Positions 18,272 to 26,983 of a stretch of 64,000 bases of DNA are shown in pieces. The notes beneath the pieces were generated by a model. That model saw nothing but the letters and a program-made list of their open reading frames with translations. It had not been told where the DNA came from and did no database searches. The stretch's first letter is position 1. Each line of letters begins with the position of its first letter. Location of the stretch: assembly GCA_964512285.1 (NCBI GenBank), contig CAZEJO010000002.1, positions 1 to 64,000 of the forward strand, written 5' to 3'. The translations under genes and the position numbers were made by a program. This DNA comes from SM23-28-2 sp964512285 (lineage in GTDB: Bacteria; Chloroflexota; Dehalococcoidia; SM23-28-2).

Positions 18272-19283
18272 AGCTGGTCGTCTCCTCGATGAAACGGCCG
18301 AGTTTCCTCCCGGCAGCGCCGCTATCGATTGTTTGAGCAGCCAGGGTAACGCCCTCGGTCAGGCTGCCGGCCTTGTCGGCGGCTACCAGGGCCGCCGCCG
18401 AGTTCAGCAGGACGATGTCCCGCAGGGCTCCCTGCTCGCCGCCAAAGACGGCTCGCATGGCGGCGGCGTTCTCCTCGGGCGAGCCGCCCTTCACCGCCTT
18501 GTCGCTGGCCTGGCGCAAGCCCACCTCCTCCGGCATCACTCGGTAGGAACGGATGTCGCCCTCCTCAAGCTCATAGACCAGGGTCGGGCCGCCCAGGCTC
18601 ATCTCGTCCAGGCCGTCCTCGCCGTGCACCACCAGGGCGTGGCGACAGCCCAGACGAGCCAGCACCTGGATCATCTTCTCACCGATGGCGGCGTCGGCCA
18701 CTCCCAGCACCTGAGACCTGGCCCCCGCCGGGTTTGTCAGCGGCCCCAGGATGTTGAACACGCTGCGCACGCCGATCTCCCGCCGCGGGCCGGCGGCGAA
18801 GCGCATCGCCGGATGGAAAGTCGGGGCGAACATGAAGCCGATCCCCACCTCGCGCAGGCAGTGGGCCACCCCCTCCGGCGGCAGGTCGATCTTGACGCCC
18901 AGGGCCTCAAGCACGTCGGCGGAGCCGCAGTCGCTGGTCATCGCCCGATTGCCGTGCTTGGCGACGATAGCGCCCGCGCCAGCCGCCACGAAGGCGGCAG
19001 CGGTCGATACGTTGAACGTCCCCATGCCGTCGCCGCCGGTGCCGCAGGTGTCGAGCAGAGGCACCTCGTCGAAGGGCACCCGCAGGGCCTTGGCCCGCAT
19101 CACGCGCGCCATGCCGGCGATCTCCTCCGCCGTCTCGCCCTTGAGGCGCAGGGCCACCAGGAAGGCCGCCAGTTGGGCGGGCGTGGCCTCCCCCGACATG
19201 ATCTCCCCCATGACAGCGGCCGCCTCCTGCTCGCTGAGGGAGCGCCCCTCGTTAACGATTGCATCGATGGCTTCTCGGATCAT
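18264..19283 (-). CDS. trpD: Anthranilate phosphoribosyltransferase
   Basis: TrpD transfers phosphoribose from PRPP to anthranilate. The 339-aa protein carries DTCGTGGDGMGTFNVSTA (PRPP-binding glycine loop, about residue 80), KHGNRAMTSDCGSADVLEALG and VRSVFNILGPLTNPA, which are all diagnostic. It follows trpG after 10 bp and overlaps trpC by 8 bp. Confidence 0.96.
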   Translation of the reverse strand: MIREAIDAIVNEGRSLSEQEAAAVMGEIMSGEATPAQLAAFLVALRLKGETAEEIAGMARVMRAKALRVPFDEVPLLDTCGTGGDGMGTFNVSTAAAFVAAGAGAIVAKHGNRAMTSDCGSADVLEALGVKIDLPPEGVAHCLREVGIGFMFAPTFHPAMRFAAGPRREIGVRSVFNILGPLTNPAGARSQVLGVADAAIGEKMIQVLARLGCRHALVVHGEDGLDEMSLGGPTLVYELEEGDIRSYRVMPEEVGLRQASDKAVKGGSPEENAAAMRAVFGGEQGALRDIVLLNSAAALVAADKAGSLTEGVTLAAQTIDSGAAGRKLGRFIEETTSFG

Positions 19284-19293
19284 CTCTACCGCC

Positions 19294-19857
19294 TCACAGA
19301 CTAAGAAAGTTCCGCAGCACGTCCTTGCCCACCGCCGTCATGATCGACTCCGGGTGAAACTGCACCCCCTCCACCGCCAGTTCCTTGTGGCGTACGCCCA
19401 TTATAACGCCCCGATCGGTCCAGGCCGTGACCTCCAGGCAGTCGGGCAGGCCCTCTCGCTGGACGGCCAGCGAGTGGTAGCGGATGCCCTCGAAGGGATT
19501 GGCCACGCCCGCGAGCACGCCCCTGCCGTCGTGGTGGATGACGGACATCTTGCCGTGGACGATCTCGCCGGTGCCGGCCACCGTCCCCCCGAAGGCCTCG
19601 CCCACGCACTGGTGGCCCAGGCAAACGCCCAGGATGGGCAGCTTGCCGGCGAAGTGACGAACGACCTCCACGCTGATGCCCGCCTCCTTGGGCGTGCACG
19701 GCCCCGGCGATATGGCGATGCGCTCGGGGCGCATAGCCTCGATGTCGGCGATAGTGGCCTTATCGTTGCGCACCACCCGCACCTCGGCCCCCAGCTCGCA
19801 CAGGTACTGGTAGAGGTTGTAGGTGAAGCTATCGTAGTTATCGATGAGCAAGAGCAT
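19294..19857 (-). CDS. trpG: Anthranilate synthase glutamine amidotransferase component
   Basis: TrpG supplies ammonia from glutamine to TrpE. The 187-aa class I amidotransferase has DNYDSFTYNLYQYL, the oxyanion loop ISPGPCTPKEAG, the nucleophile Cys in LGVCLGHQCVGEAFGG (about residue 80), and the His/Glu pair in VQFHPESIMT. It begins 3 bp after the trpE stop (TGA ACC ATG). Confidence 0.96.
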   Translation of the reverse strand: MLLLIDNYDSFTYNLYQYLCELGAEVRVVRNDKATIADIEAMRPERIAISPGPCTPKEAGISVEVVRHFAGKLPILGVCLGHQCVGEAFGGTVAGTGEIVHGKMSVIHHDGRGVLAGVANPFEGIRYHSLAVQREGLPDCLEVTAWTDRGVIMGVRHKELAVEGVQFHPESIMTAVGKDVLRNFLSL

Positions 19858-19860
19858 GGT

Positions 19861-21372
19861 TCAGTACCCCAAACTCCCGCGCGACACGCCCGCCTCCGCC
19901 GCCTCCGCCTGGCTGATCGCCGCCAGCACCGCCTTGGCCTTGTTCACAGACTCCTCATGCTCACGCTCGGGGACGCTGTCGTACACGATGCCGCCGCCGG
20001 CCTGAACGTGGGCCATCCCGTCCTTCACCACCAGCGTGCGGATGGTGATGGCGGTGTCCAGGTTGCCCGAGAAGCTGAAGTAGCCGACAGCTCCGGCGTA
20101 GGGCCCCCGCCGGTCGGCCTCCAGCTCAGCGATTATCTCCATAGCGCGGATCTTGGGCGCCCCCGAGACGGTGCCGGCGGGGAAGCATGCCCGCAGGGCA
20201 TCGTACTGGCTCATCCCCTGCCGCAGGCGGCCGCTCACGTGGGAGATCAGATGCATGACGTGGGAGTAGCGCTCCACCTCCATGAGCTGGCTCGCCTGCA
20301 CCGTCCCCGGCTGGCTCACCCGGCCGATGTCGTTGCGCCCCAGGTCGAGGAGCATGATGTGCTCCGCACTCTCCTTCTCGTCGCTCCGCAGGTCTTCCTC
20401 CAGCGCCCTATCCTCCTCCGGATCGCGACCACGCGGCCGCGTGCCGGCGATCGGGTGGGTGGAGACGACGCCGTCCTCGACCCGCACCAGCATCTCCGGC
20501 GAGGCGCCGACGATGTGGCAGTCGGCCGTCTGAAGGTAGTACATGTAGGGCGAGGGGTTTATCGCCCGCAGAGCGCGATAGATGCTGAGAGGATGAGCGC
20601 TGGTGGGACGGGAGAAGCGCTGGGAGAGCACCACCTGGATGATATCGCCCGCGATGATGTACTGGCGGCAGCGCTCCACCTTAGCCAGGTACTCCTCCAG
20701 GCTCATGTTCGAGCCCACGGCCTGGTCCCCAGGACCAGCCGAAGCCTCCACAGGGTAGGCCACGCTCGGCAAGGGCCGCGCCAGCCGCTCCACCAGTTCG
20801 TCGATGCGCCACACCGCCTGGCGATAGGCAGCGTCGATGTCGCCGTCCAGGCGGGCGTGGCTGACCACCTTGATGGTGTGCTTCAGGTGGTCGAACACCA
20901 GCATGGTATCGACGAACATGAAGATCGCCTCCGGCAGGTTCAGCGCCTCGCTCTCCCCTATGGGCACCCGCGGCTCGAAGTGGCGGATCGCCTCGTAGGA
21001 CAGATAGCCCACAGCGCCGCCGGTGAAGCGCGGCAGCCCCTCCGCCGGCGCCAGGCGGAAGCGGCCCAGCTCCTCCTCGATGGCCCGCAGGGGATCGGAG
21101 CCCTGGCGGAGGTCGGCGTACGGCCCGAGGCGAAGCACCCGATAGGGCTCGGTGCCGATGAAGCTGTAGCGGGCCAGGCGCTCGCCTCCCTCCACGCTCT
21201 CCAGGAGGAAGGAGTGATCGCCTTGCGCCACCTTGAGATAGGCCGACACAGGCGTCTCCAGGTCGCCCGTCACCTCGCGATAGATGGGCGCAAGGTTTGC
21301 CCGGCCAGCCAGCTTCTTGACCTCGGCTAGGCTTGGGTAATACATCCCTCTCTCGTACGACCCCCTGACCAC
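19861..21372 (-). CDS. trpE: Anthranilate synthase component I
   Basis: TrpE converts chorismate to anthranilate. The 503-aa frame contains the feedback-site motif LLESVEGGERLARYSFIG (about residue 57), HPIAGTRPRGRDPEED, DLGRNDIGRVSQPG and CFPAGTVSGAPKIRAMEII, which are characteristic of the chorismate-binding fold. The start is either GTG 21372, the first in frame, or ATG 21345, which begins MYYPSLAEVKKLA and aligns better with family N-termini. It lies 20 bp after trpB2 in the T-box transcript. Confidence 0.95.
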   Translation of the reverse strand: MVRGSYERGMYYPSLAEVKKLAGRANLAPIYREVTGDLETPVSAYLKVAQGDHSFLLESVEGGERLARYSFIGTEPYRVLRLGPYADLRQGSDPLRAIEEELGRFRLAPAEGLPRFTGGAVGYLSYEAIRHFEPRVPIGESEALNLPEAIFMFVDTMLVFDHLKHTIKVVSHARLDGDIDAAYRQAVWRIDELVERLARPLPSVAYPVEASAGPGDQAVGSNMSLEEYLAKVERCRQYIIAGDIIQVVLSQRFSRPTSAHPLSIYRALRAINPSPYMYYLQTADCHIVGASPEMLVRVEDGVVSTHPIAGTRPRGRDPEEDRALEEDLRSDEKESAEHIMLLDLGRNDIGRVSQPGTVQASQLMEVERYSHVMHLISHVSGRLRQGMSQYDALRACFPAGTVSGAPKIRAMEIIAELEADRRGPYAGAVGYFSFSGNLDTAITIRTLVVKDGMAHVQAGGGIVYDSVPEREHEESVNKAKAVLAAISQAEAAEAGVSRGSLGY

Positions 21373-21392
21373 CCCATCAGAACAAGCCTCCT

Positions 21393-22745
21393 CTACAGCT
21401 TCGGCACGTGAGTCATGGCCTCTCGCACCTTCTCGGCCGGGTAGGCGTAGTCCTCCAGCTTACCCGCCAGGAAAGCCTCGTAGGCCGCCAGGTCCAGAAG
21501 GCCGTGGCCGCTGTGGTTGAACAGGATCACCCGCTTCTCGCCGGCCTCGCGAGCGGCCAGGGCCTCGTCGATAGCACAGATGATCGCGTGGGAGGTCTCC
21601 GGCGCCGAAACGATGCCCTCGGTCCGCGCGAACTGGAGGTTGGCAGCAAAAGCCTTGGTCTGGTGATAGGCCCTGGCCTCCATCACCCCCTCGTGGCAGA
21701 GCTGGCTGATGATCGGCGCCATGCCGTGATAGCGCAGGCCGCCGGAGTGGATGCGGGGCGGGATGAAGGTGTGGCCCAGTGTGTGCATCTTCAGCAGGGG
21801 CGTCTGCTCAGCGATATCGCCGAAGTCGTAGGCGTACTCGCCGCGGGTGATGCTGGGACAGGACTCGGGCTCCACAGCGATGAAGCGAGTCTTGGTGCGC
21901 CCGGCCAGCTTGTCCTTCATGAACGGCAGAGCCAGCCCGGCGTAGTTGGAGCCACCGCCCACGCAGCCGATGACCACGTCGGGGTACTCGCCGGCCATCT
22001 CCATCTGCTTCATCGCTTCCTGACCCACCACCGTCTGGTGGAGAAGCACATGGTTGAGAACGCTGCCCAGCGAGTACTTGGTGTCGTCACGGCCGACGGC
22101 ATCCTCCACCGCCTCGCTGATAGCGACGCCCAGGCTCCCCGGCGAATCCGGGTCCTGCGCCAGCACGTTCCGACCGGCCTGGGTGTCGGGGCTGGGGCTG
22201 GGCACCGCCTTGGCGCCCCAGGTCTCCATGAGAATGCGGCGGTAGGGCTTCTGATAGAAGCTAACGCTCACCATGTACACCTTCAGCTCCAGGCCGAAGA
22301 AGGCACAGCCCATAGCCAAAGCGCTACCCCACTGGCCGGCCCCCGTCTCGGTGGTCAGGCAGCGCACCCCTTCCTGCTTATTGAAGTAGGCCTGGGCCAC
22401 TGCTGTGTTGGGCTTGTGGGAGCCAGCAGGGCTGACACCCTCCCACTTGTAGTAGATGTGGGCGGGGGTATCGAGGGCCCGCTCCAACCGGTGGGCCCGG
22501 TGCAGGGGCGAGGGCCTCCACAGCCTGTAGATCTCCAGCACCTCCTCCGGGATGTCGATGTAGCCCTCCGTGCTCACCTCCTGCTGGATCAGGGCCATGG
22601 GGAAGATGGGAGCCAGCGCCTCCGGCCCGACCGGCTCGTGGGTAACCGGGTGCATGGGCGGTGGCGGCGGCCAGGGCAGGTCCGGCAGGATGTTGTACCA
22701 CCGGCGGGGAATATCACTCTCGGCCAAAAGAAACTTGGTCTGCAT
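21393..22745 (-). CDS. trpB2: Tryptophan synthase beta-like TrpB2
   Basis: The 450-aa TrpB2-type enzyme is PLP-dependent and distinct from TrpB1 by its longer N-terminus (DIPRRWYNILPDLPWPPPPP) and the internal EPVGPEALAPIFP block. The PLP lysine is in GVSPAGSHKPNTAVAQAYFN (about residue 115), and the phosphate loop is CVGGGSNYAGLA. TrpB2 uses indole and serine, and usually does not complex well with TrpA, so an indole-salvage or stand-alone role is plausible. AAAGGAGG sits six bases before the ATG. It is the first gene after the T-box leader. Confidence 0.95.
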   Translation of the reverse strand: MQTKFLLAESDIPRRWYNILPDLPWPPPPPMHPVTHEPVGPEALAPIFPMALIQQEVSTEGYIDIPEEVLEIYRLWRPSPLHRAHRLERALDTPAHIYYKWEGVSPAGSHKPNTAVAQAYFNKQEGVRCLTTETGAGQWGSALAMGCAFFGLELKVYMVSVSFYQKPYRRILMETWGAKAVPSPSPDTQAGRNVLAQDPDSPGSLGVAISEAVEDAVGRDDTKYSLGSVLNHVLLHQTVVGQEAMKQMEMAGEYPDVVIGCVGGGSNYAGLALPFMKDKLAGRTKTRFIAVEPESCPSITRGEYAYDFGDIAEQTPLLKMHTLGHTFIPPRIHSGGLRYHGMAPIISQLCHEGVMEARAYHQTKAFAANLQFARTEGIVSAPETSHAIICAIDEALAAREAGEKRVILFNHSGHGLLDLAAYEAFLAGKLEDYAYPAEKVREAMTHVPKL

Positions 22746-22781
22746 GGAATACCTCCTTTGCCTTAGTCTCTAGCTAGCGAT

Positions 22782-22814
22782 CAAGAAACCCCTCGCCCAA
22801 AGGGACGAGGGGCC
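22782..22814 (-). terminator. Regulated terminator of the T-box
   Basis: On the minus strand CCCCTCGTCCC pairs (through CCCCTCG/CGAGGGG) with GGGCGAGGGG, then TTTCTT follows. It is mutually exclusive with the antiterminator formed by the upstream T-box sequence. Confidence 0.88.
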
Positions 22815-23087
22815 TTCCTCTCGCGGTGCCACCCTTCTTCCCGCCAAAGGCGGGATCTCGCTGCAGGTACGGCCCATCGTTCCGTGCACGATGAGCGATA
22901 CCCCGGGCTCTGATAACGCTGCCCCTGCGGCCAAGCCTACTGACCCCGACCAGTCGAGGCGTTCGGTTGACGGCTCCCAGGCCCATTCAGCCACTGCGCT
23001 GACGCCGGGCTCTCACCTTGCCCCGGCTCTCTGAGCCCCGCTTTGCGGCCTACTAGCCCTGTTCACAACCGCTGCCCTATGAAGTTT
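22782..23087 (-). promoter_or_regulatory. Tryptophan-specific T-box leader
   Basis: The minus-strand leader has T-box landmarks in order: an AGTA motif in the Stem I base, AGAGAG and GGTGAGAG apical-type motifs, a specifier region GAA-TGG-GC with the Trp codon TGG at 22983-22985, the conserved T-box AGGGTGGCACCGCGA (22821-22835), and a terminator hairpin. Uncharged tRNA-Trp would pair with the specifier and with the T-box bulge, favouring the antiterminator and read-through into trpB2-E-G-D-C-F-PH-B. The T-box class is established, while the folding shown here is read by eye. It fills the 418-bp space between trpB2 and gmk. Confidence 0.93.
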
Positions 23088-23093
23088 GGCAGA

Positions 23094-23122
23094 ACGATAG
23101 CACTTCGCCTGGGTTCTGTCAA
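23094..23122 (-). promoter_or_regulatory. Promoter of the trp T-box operon
   Basis: Minus-strand TTGACA (23117-23122), a 17-bp spacer, then TATCGT (23094-23099). The predicted start near 23087 lies just ahead of Stem I, which makes this a convincing promoter. Confidence 0.75.
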
Positions 23123-23163
23123 GCGCTGTTCGCGACCGCTCCAACGGCAGGCGTCGGCCGCCG

Positions 23164-23823
23164 TCAGGGTATGTGTACCGGTGCCCTCTCGGGCCGCTCC
23201 TTCTCGGCAGCGATGATGCGCTCCACCTCGGCCACCGCCTCCTCCAGCTTGCCCTCAGCGTTCACCACCACGTGGTCGAAGTGGCTGGCGGCGTCCATCT
23301 CTCGACGAGCCGTGGCCAGCCGCAGGCGAAGCTGCTCCTCCGAGTCGGTCCCGCGCCGGCGCAGTCGCTCCTCCAGCTCAGCGATGGAAGCAGGCGACAG
23401 GAAGATGGTGACCGCCTGGGGCACGGCCCCCTTGATGGTGGCTACCCCCTGGACGTCCGTGCGCATGACGACGTCCCGGCCGCGTGCCAAGGCCTCCCGC
23501 ACCTGACTCTTGGGCACGCCGTAGTGCTCATCGTAGACGATGGCGTTCTCCATCAGCTCGCCCGCCGCCAGCATCTCTTCGAACCGCTGGCGCGTCAGGA
23601 AATGATAATCGCGGCCGTCCACCTCACCGGGCCGCGGCGAGCGTGTGGTGGCGGTGACCGCGAAGTGATAGTCCCCTCCCCTGGCCTTCAGACGAGCCAG
23701 GAGGACGTCCTTCCCCACTCCAGAGGGGCCCGAGAACACCAGCAGCAGGGGATGGCGCGGGGGAGCCCCACCTCGCGACACGTGAGGTCTCCTAGCCTTC
23801 CCCCTCCTGGCCGGCTCTGGCAT
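23164..23823 (-). CDS. gmk: Guanylate kinase
   Basis: Gmk phosphorylates GMP to GDP. The P-loop is FSGPSGVGKDVLL (about residue 32), followed by TRSPRPGEVDGRDYHFLT and the lid segment RLRRRGTDSEEQLRLRLA. The start is ATG 23823, preceded by AGGAAGG, rather than GTG 23829. The basic N-terminal extension of about 25 residues is longer than usual. It overlaps remA by 32 bp, the common remA-gmk pairing. Confidence 0.94.
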   Translation of the reverse strand: MPEPARRGKARRPHVSRGGAPPRHPLLLVFSGPSGVGKDVLLARLKARGGDYHFAVTATTRSPRPGEVDGRDYHFLTRQRFEEMLAAGELMENAIVYDEHYGVPKSQVREALARGRDVVMRTDVQGVATIKGAVPQAVTIFLSPASIAELEERLRRRGTDSEEQLRLRLATARREMDAASHFDHVVVNAEGKLEEAVAEVERIIAAEKERPERAPVHIP

Positions 23824-24079
23824 AGACACCTTCCTGAGCGCCAGCCGCCACCCGCCCGCTGATCGTCTCGGGGGTGATGGCGGCCAAAATGATCTGGCCG
23901 TTGTCCATGAAGATGGCCGCCTTGGTGCGGCGTCCGCTTGTTATGTCGATAACCGCCCCCTTCTTCTTCCCCTCGCGGACCAGTCGCTGGATGGGTGCCG
24001 ATCCCGCGGATACAATAGCGACCACCCGATTGAGGGCTATGAAGTTCCTGAAGCCAACGGCCAATAGCTCTGTCGTCAT
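23792..24079 (-). CDS. remA: RemA/DUF370-family DNA-binding regulator
   Basis: The 95-aa protein matches the RemA (DUF370) family: the conserved LLAVGFRNFIALNRVVAIVS, then SAPIQRLVREGKKKGAVIDITSGRRTKAAIFMDNGQIILAAI. In Bacillus subtilis RemA is an oligomeric DNA-binding activator of matrix and osmoprotectant genes; the role in this lineage is not known. ATG 24079 with GGGAG upstream is preferred over the GTG 36 bp earlier. Its linkage to gmk is conserved in several phyla. Confidence 0.93.
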   Translation of the reverse strand: MTTELLAVGFRNFIALNRVVAIVSAGSAPIQRLVREGKKKGAVIDITSGRRTKAAIFMDNGQIILAAITPETISGRVAAGAQEGVYARAGQEGEG

Positions 24080-24137
24080 GATTCGCTCCCTTTCCCCCTC
24101 CCCAATGCTTGACATTGCTCTCTACCTACTAACGCTA

Positions 24138-25427
24138 CTAATAGGAGGAAAGCTCCTCCAAATGATGCCAAAAACCAGGATACGAGATAGATGACGCCTC
24201 CGCACCCCGCACCACTGTCTCTCCCTGCGCCAGCAGCCCAGCCACGGCCAGCGTCATGGCCAGGCGATGGTCGCCGTGGCTACCGCACGCCCCGCCTTTC
24301 AGACAGCCGACGCCCTGGATAACCATGCCGTCCGGCTGCTCTTCGATGCTGGCCCCCAGTCGCCGCAGCTCAAGGACGGTGGTACGGATGCGGTCCGATT
24401 CCTTCAGCCTCAGCTCGCCAGCCTCGCGGATAATCGTTTCGCCCTCGGCCAGGCAGGCGGCCACCGCCAACACCGGAAGCTCGTCGATCAGGCGAGGGAT
24501 GAGAGAGCCCTCGACGACCGTTCCCCGCAACGACGAGGAACGAACCACGATGTCGGCCACCGGCTCGCAACCCCACATACGCTCCTCTTCCAGTGTGATG
24601 CTGGCCCCCATGCCAGCCAGAGCATCGATGATGCCGCTGCGGCTGGGATTCACGCCCACACCGGCGAGCCTGATCTCGGCATCAGGGTGGACCGCAGCCG
24701 CCACCATCCAGAAGGCGGCAGCGCTGATGTCGCCCGGCACCCGCAGGCTGAGGGGCGTCAACTCCCGCTGGGGAGGCGATACCCGCAGACCGTCACCCCC
24801 CAGGATCTCGACCCCCATGGCCCGCAGCATCCGCTCGGTGTGATCGCGCGAGGGAGCCGGCTCCTCTAGAAGCGTCTCGCCCTCTCCGTAAAGGGCAGCC
24901 AGGCTGAGGGCCGACTTCACCTGGGCGCTGGCCACCGGCAGGCGATAGCGGATGCCCCGAAGAGAGCCGCCCTCGATGGCCAGGGGAGGACGAGCGCCCC
25001 CCGCTCGTCCCTGGATGCGCGCCCCCATCGCCCGCAGCGGCTCCACCACTCGCTCCATCGGACGCGAGCGCAGGGAGGCATCGCCGGTCAGCACCGAGAA
25101 GAACGATTGGCCGGCCAGAAGACCGGCCAGCAGACGCATGGTGGTGCCCGAGTTGCCGGCGTTCAGCACATCGGCGCTCTCTCTCAGGCCGAACCTGCCG
25201 CCGCCCTGAATGCGCAGGGTTCCCTGGCCATCCCAATCGATCTTCACGCCCAGCGCCCTCAGGCAGCGCAGGGTGGCCAGGCAGTCGGCGCCGCTCTGAA
25301 AGCTCTCCACCACCGCCTCGCCCTCGGCGATAGCATTGAGGATGGCCGCCCGATGCGAGATCGACTTGTCGCCCGGCGCCTCGATGCTTCCCCGAAGCCT
25401 GCGTGGCGAGCGGATCGTCTTCCTCAT
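24138..25427 (-). CDS. aroA: 3-phosphoshikimate 1-carboxyvinyltransferase (EPSP synthase)
   Basis: It joins shikimate 3-phosphate and PEP. The 429-aa protein has the PEP-binding APGDKSISHRAAIL near residue 18, the glyphosate-region motif LNAGNSGTTMRLLAGLLAG (about 90-108), and LKESDRIRTTVLELRRLGA and GDHRLAMTLAVAG. The Gly-Asn-Ser-Gly-Thr form without a Pro/Leu change suggests it could be either class; class cannot be settled by eye. The start overlaps the tyrA stop by 4 bp. Confidence 0.96.
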   Translation of the reverse strand: MRKTIRSPRRLRGSIEAPGDKSISHRAAILNAIAEGEAVVESFQSGADCLATLRCLRALGVKIDWDGQGTLRIQGGGRFGLRESADVLNAGNSGTTMRLLAGLLAGQSFFSVLTGDASLRSRPMERVVEPLRAMGARIQGRAGGARPPLAIEGGSLRGIRYRLPVASAQVKSALSLAALYGEGETLLEEPAPSRDHTERMLRAMGVEILGGDGLRVSPPQRELTPLSLRVPGDISAAAFWMVAAAVHPDAEIRLAGVGVNPSRSGIIDALAGMGASITLEEERMWGCEPVADIVVRSSSLRGTVVEGSLIPRLIDELPVLAVAACLAEGETIIREAGELRLKESDRIRTTVLELRRLGASIEEQPDGMVIQGVGCLKGGACGSHGDHRLAMTLAVAGLLAQGETVVRGAEASSISYPGFWHHLEELSSY

Positions 25428-26455
25428 GGCTGGTCGCGACCCTTCGCACCTCGACGGCGACCTCGTTCCTGCTTCTCCTCCAGCAGCTTGCCGATGTCCT
25501 TCACCCGCCGCACCAGTCGCTGGCCCACCAGCAGCGCGGCCAGTTGCTCGCCGCTGGTAGGCAGATCCTCCGCCGCCACCGGCTCGCGGGCGGGCGGCCC
25601 AGCAGTGACGTAGGCGTCACGATCCATCTGGGCCCTGGCGAAGGTCTTGAACAGCTCCTCCTCCTGCCCCTCTTGCAGCAGCTCTCGGTAGCGTCCTAGC
25701 TCCTCCACCATGCGGTCCAGCCAGTGAAGAACAGCCTCCCGGTTGGTCAGGCAGATGTCGTGGCTGAGCTCGGCGTCGGTGGAGGCCAGCCGCGTAGCAC
25801 CGAGGAAGCCAGGACCGGCCAGCGACGCTAGCTCCGGCCAGGCGGGGCTTCCGCGCGCCAGCGTGAACAAGGCTGCGGACAGAACGAGGGGCAGATGGCT
25901 CACCGCCGCCACGTAGCGGTCGTGCTCCTCAACGCCGATGAAGAAGGGTCGAGCGCCAACAAGCTGGACGATGCCCGTGACCACCCGCATCGCCCCCTCG
26001 CTCGCCTCAGGCGCAGGGATGACGCAGTAGGGCCTGTCAGCGAACAGCTTGGCCTCGGCATTCTGGACGCCGGATGTCTCCTTGCCGGCCATCGGATGAC
26101 CTCCCACGAAGCTGACCGTGGCGGGCAGAAGCTGGCTGGCCCACTCCATGACAATGGCTTTGGTGCTGGCGGTGTCGGTGACGACGCAGTTATCCCGCAG
26201 CTCGCCCGCTATCTCCTCCATCACGCCGCGAATGGCCATGATGGGCGTTGCGATAATCACCAGCCTGGCATCGCGCACCGCCTTCTGCAGGCTGCGCTCC
26301 GACTTGTCGACGACCCGCAGCCGCCGGGCCTCGCCAGCGGCCAGCGTATCCCTGTCGTAGCCCACGATCTCGATGCCCGTGAGCTTGGCCGCCTTCAGCG
26401 CCAGTCCCAAGGAGCCACCGATGAGACCCAAACCGATGATGGTTATGCGTTCCAC
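25424..26455 (-). CDS. tyrA: Prephenate dehydrogenase
   Basis: TyrA oxidatively decarboxylates prephenate to 4-hydroxyphenylpyruvate in tyrosine synthesis. The 343-aa protein has the NAD-binding IIGLGLIGGSLGLALKAA at the N-terminus, VTDTASTKAIVMEWA, FVGGHPMAGKETSG (catalytic His) and SHLPLVLSAAL. A charged C-terminal tail of about 50 residues follows the dimer domain; no clear ACT domain is visible. It overlaps aroA by 4 bp and follows the HD gene after about 20 bp. Confidence 0.94.
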   Translation of the reverse strand: MERITIIGLGLIGGSLGLALKAAKLTGIEIVGYDRDTLAAGEARRLRVVDKSERSLQKAVRDARLVIIATPIMAIRGVMEEIAGELRDNCVVTDTASTKAIVMEWASQLLPATVSFVGGHPMAGKETSGVQNAEAKLFADRPYCVIPAPEASEGAMRVVTGIVQLVGARPFFIGVEEHDRYVAAVSHLPLVLSAALFTLARGSPAWPELASLAGPGFLGATRLASTDAELSHDICLTNREAVLHWLDRMVEELGRYRELLQEGQEEELFKTFARAQMDRDAYVTAGPPAREPVAAEDLPTSGEQLAALLVGQRLVRRVKDIGKLLEEKQERGRRRGAKGRDQP

Positions 26456-26476
26456 ACTGATCTCCTCTAAGGCTGG

Positions 26477-26983
26477 CTAGCAGGAATCGTCGACCTCCCT
26501 CAGAAGGGCCAGGCGGCTGTCGCTGGCGTCGGCCCTCTCGTGATCGCGAATAAGCTCGACCACCGTCGCCGGCGTACCAGCAGCCTCCGCCAGAGCAGCA
26601 CCGCGGGCGGCGTGCTCCTCCAGCGAGTCCATAGCCCGCCGCCAACCCCGACCCTCGGGCTCGGCCAGGCGAGCCAGCAGGCGCGGCGATATCGCCTTCA
26701 GAAGAACGTAGGTCGCCCGATGCCACAAGCGGACGGGCCCCTTGCCCACGTCGTGCAGAAGAGCGGCCAGCAGTACATCCTCGTCCTGGCAGCCTACCCT
26801 CTCGAGAGCATAGAAGACGTCCAGGCAGTGCCGCTGATCTCGGGCCGCCATGGCGTAGAACAGCCGCTGCTGCTCCTGGCTGAGATGCGCATCGACAATC
26901 TGCCGCTCTTGCGGCCTCAGGCCAGCCCCCAGCGATCTGAAGAGCTGGCGTATCCGGTAGGCTGCGCTAGTAGGCGAAGACAT
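26477..26983 (-). CDS. HD-domain phosphohydrolase-like protein
   Basis: The 168-aa protein has an HD domain: HCLDVFYAL (first His), ALLHDVGKG (HD pair, about residues 70-78), HAARGAALAEAAG and IRDHER. Such small HD proteins often act on nucleotides or cyclic nucleotides; the substrate here is unknown. ATG 26983 gives 17 bp of overlap with the M50 gene. It sits between an M50 protease and tyrA in one transcript. Confidence 0.82.
   Translation of the reverse strand: MSSPTSAAYRIRQLFRSLGAGLRPQERQIVDAHLSQEQQRLFYAMAARDQRHCLDVFYALERVGCQDEDVLLAALLHDVGKGPVRLWHRATYVLLKAISPRLLARLAEPEGRGWRRAMDSLEEHAARGAALAEAAGTPATVVELIRDHERADASDSRLALLREVDDSC

Noticed and set aside
18751..21330. Very long plus-strand open frame (859 codons) antisense to trpD-trpG-trpE
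   Set aside because: It is an artefact of high GC and reading opposite real genes; it has no domain, no ribosome site, and the minus-strand frames carry full catalytic motifs.
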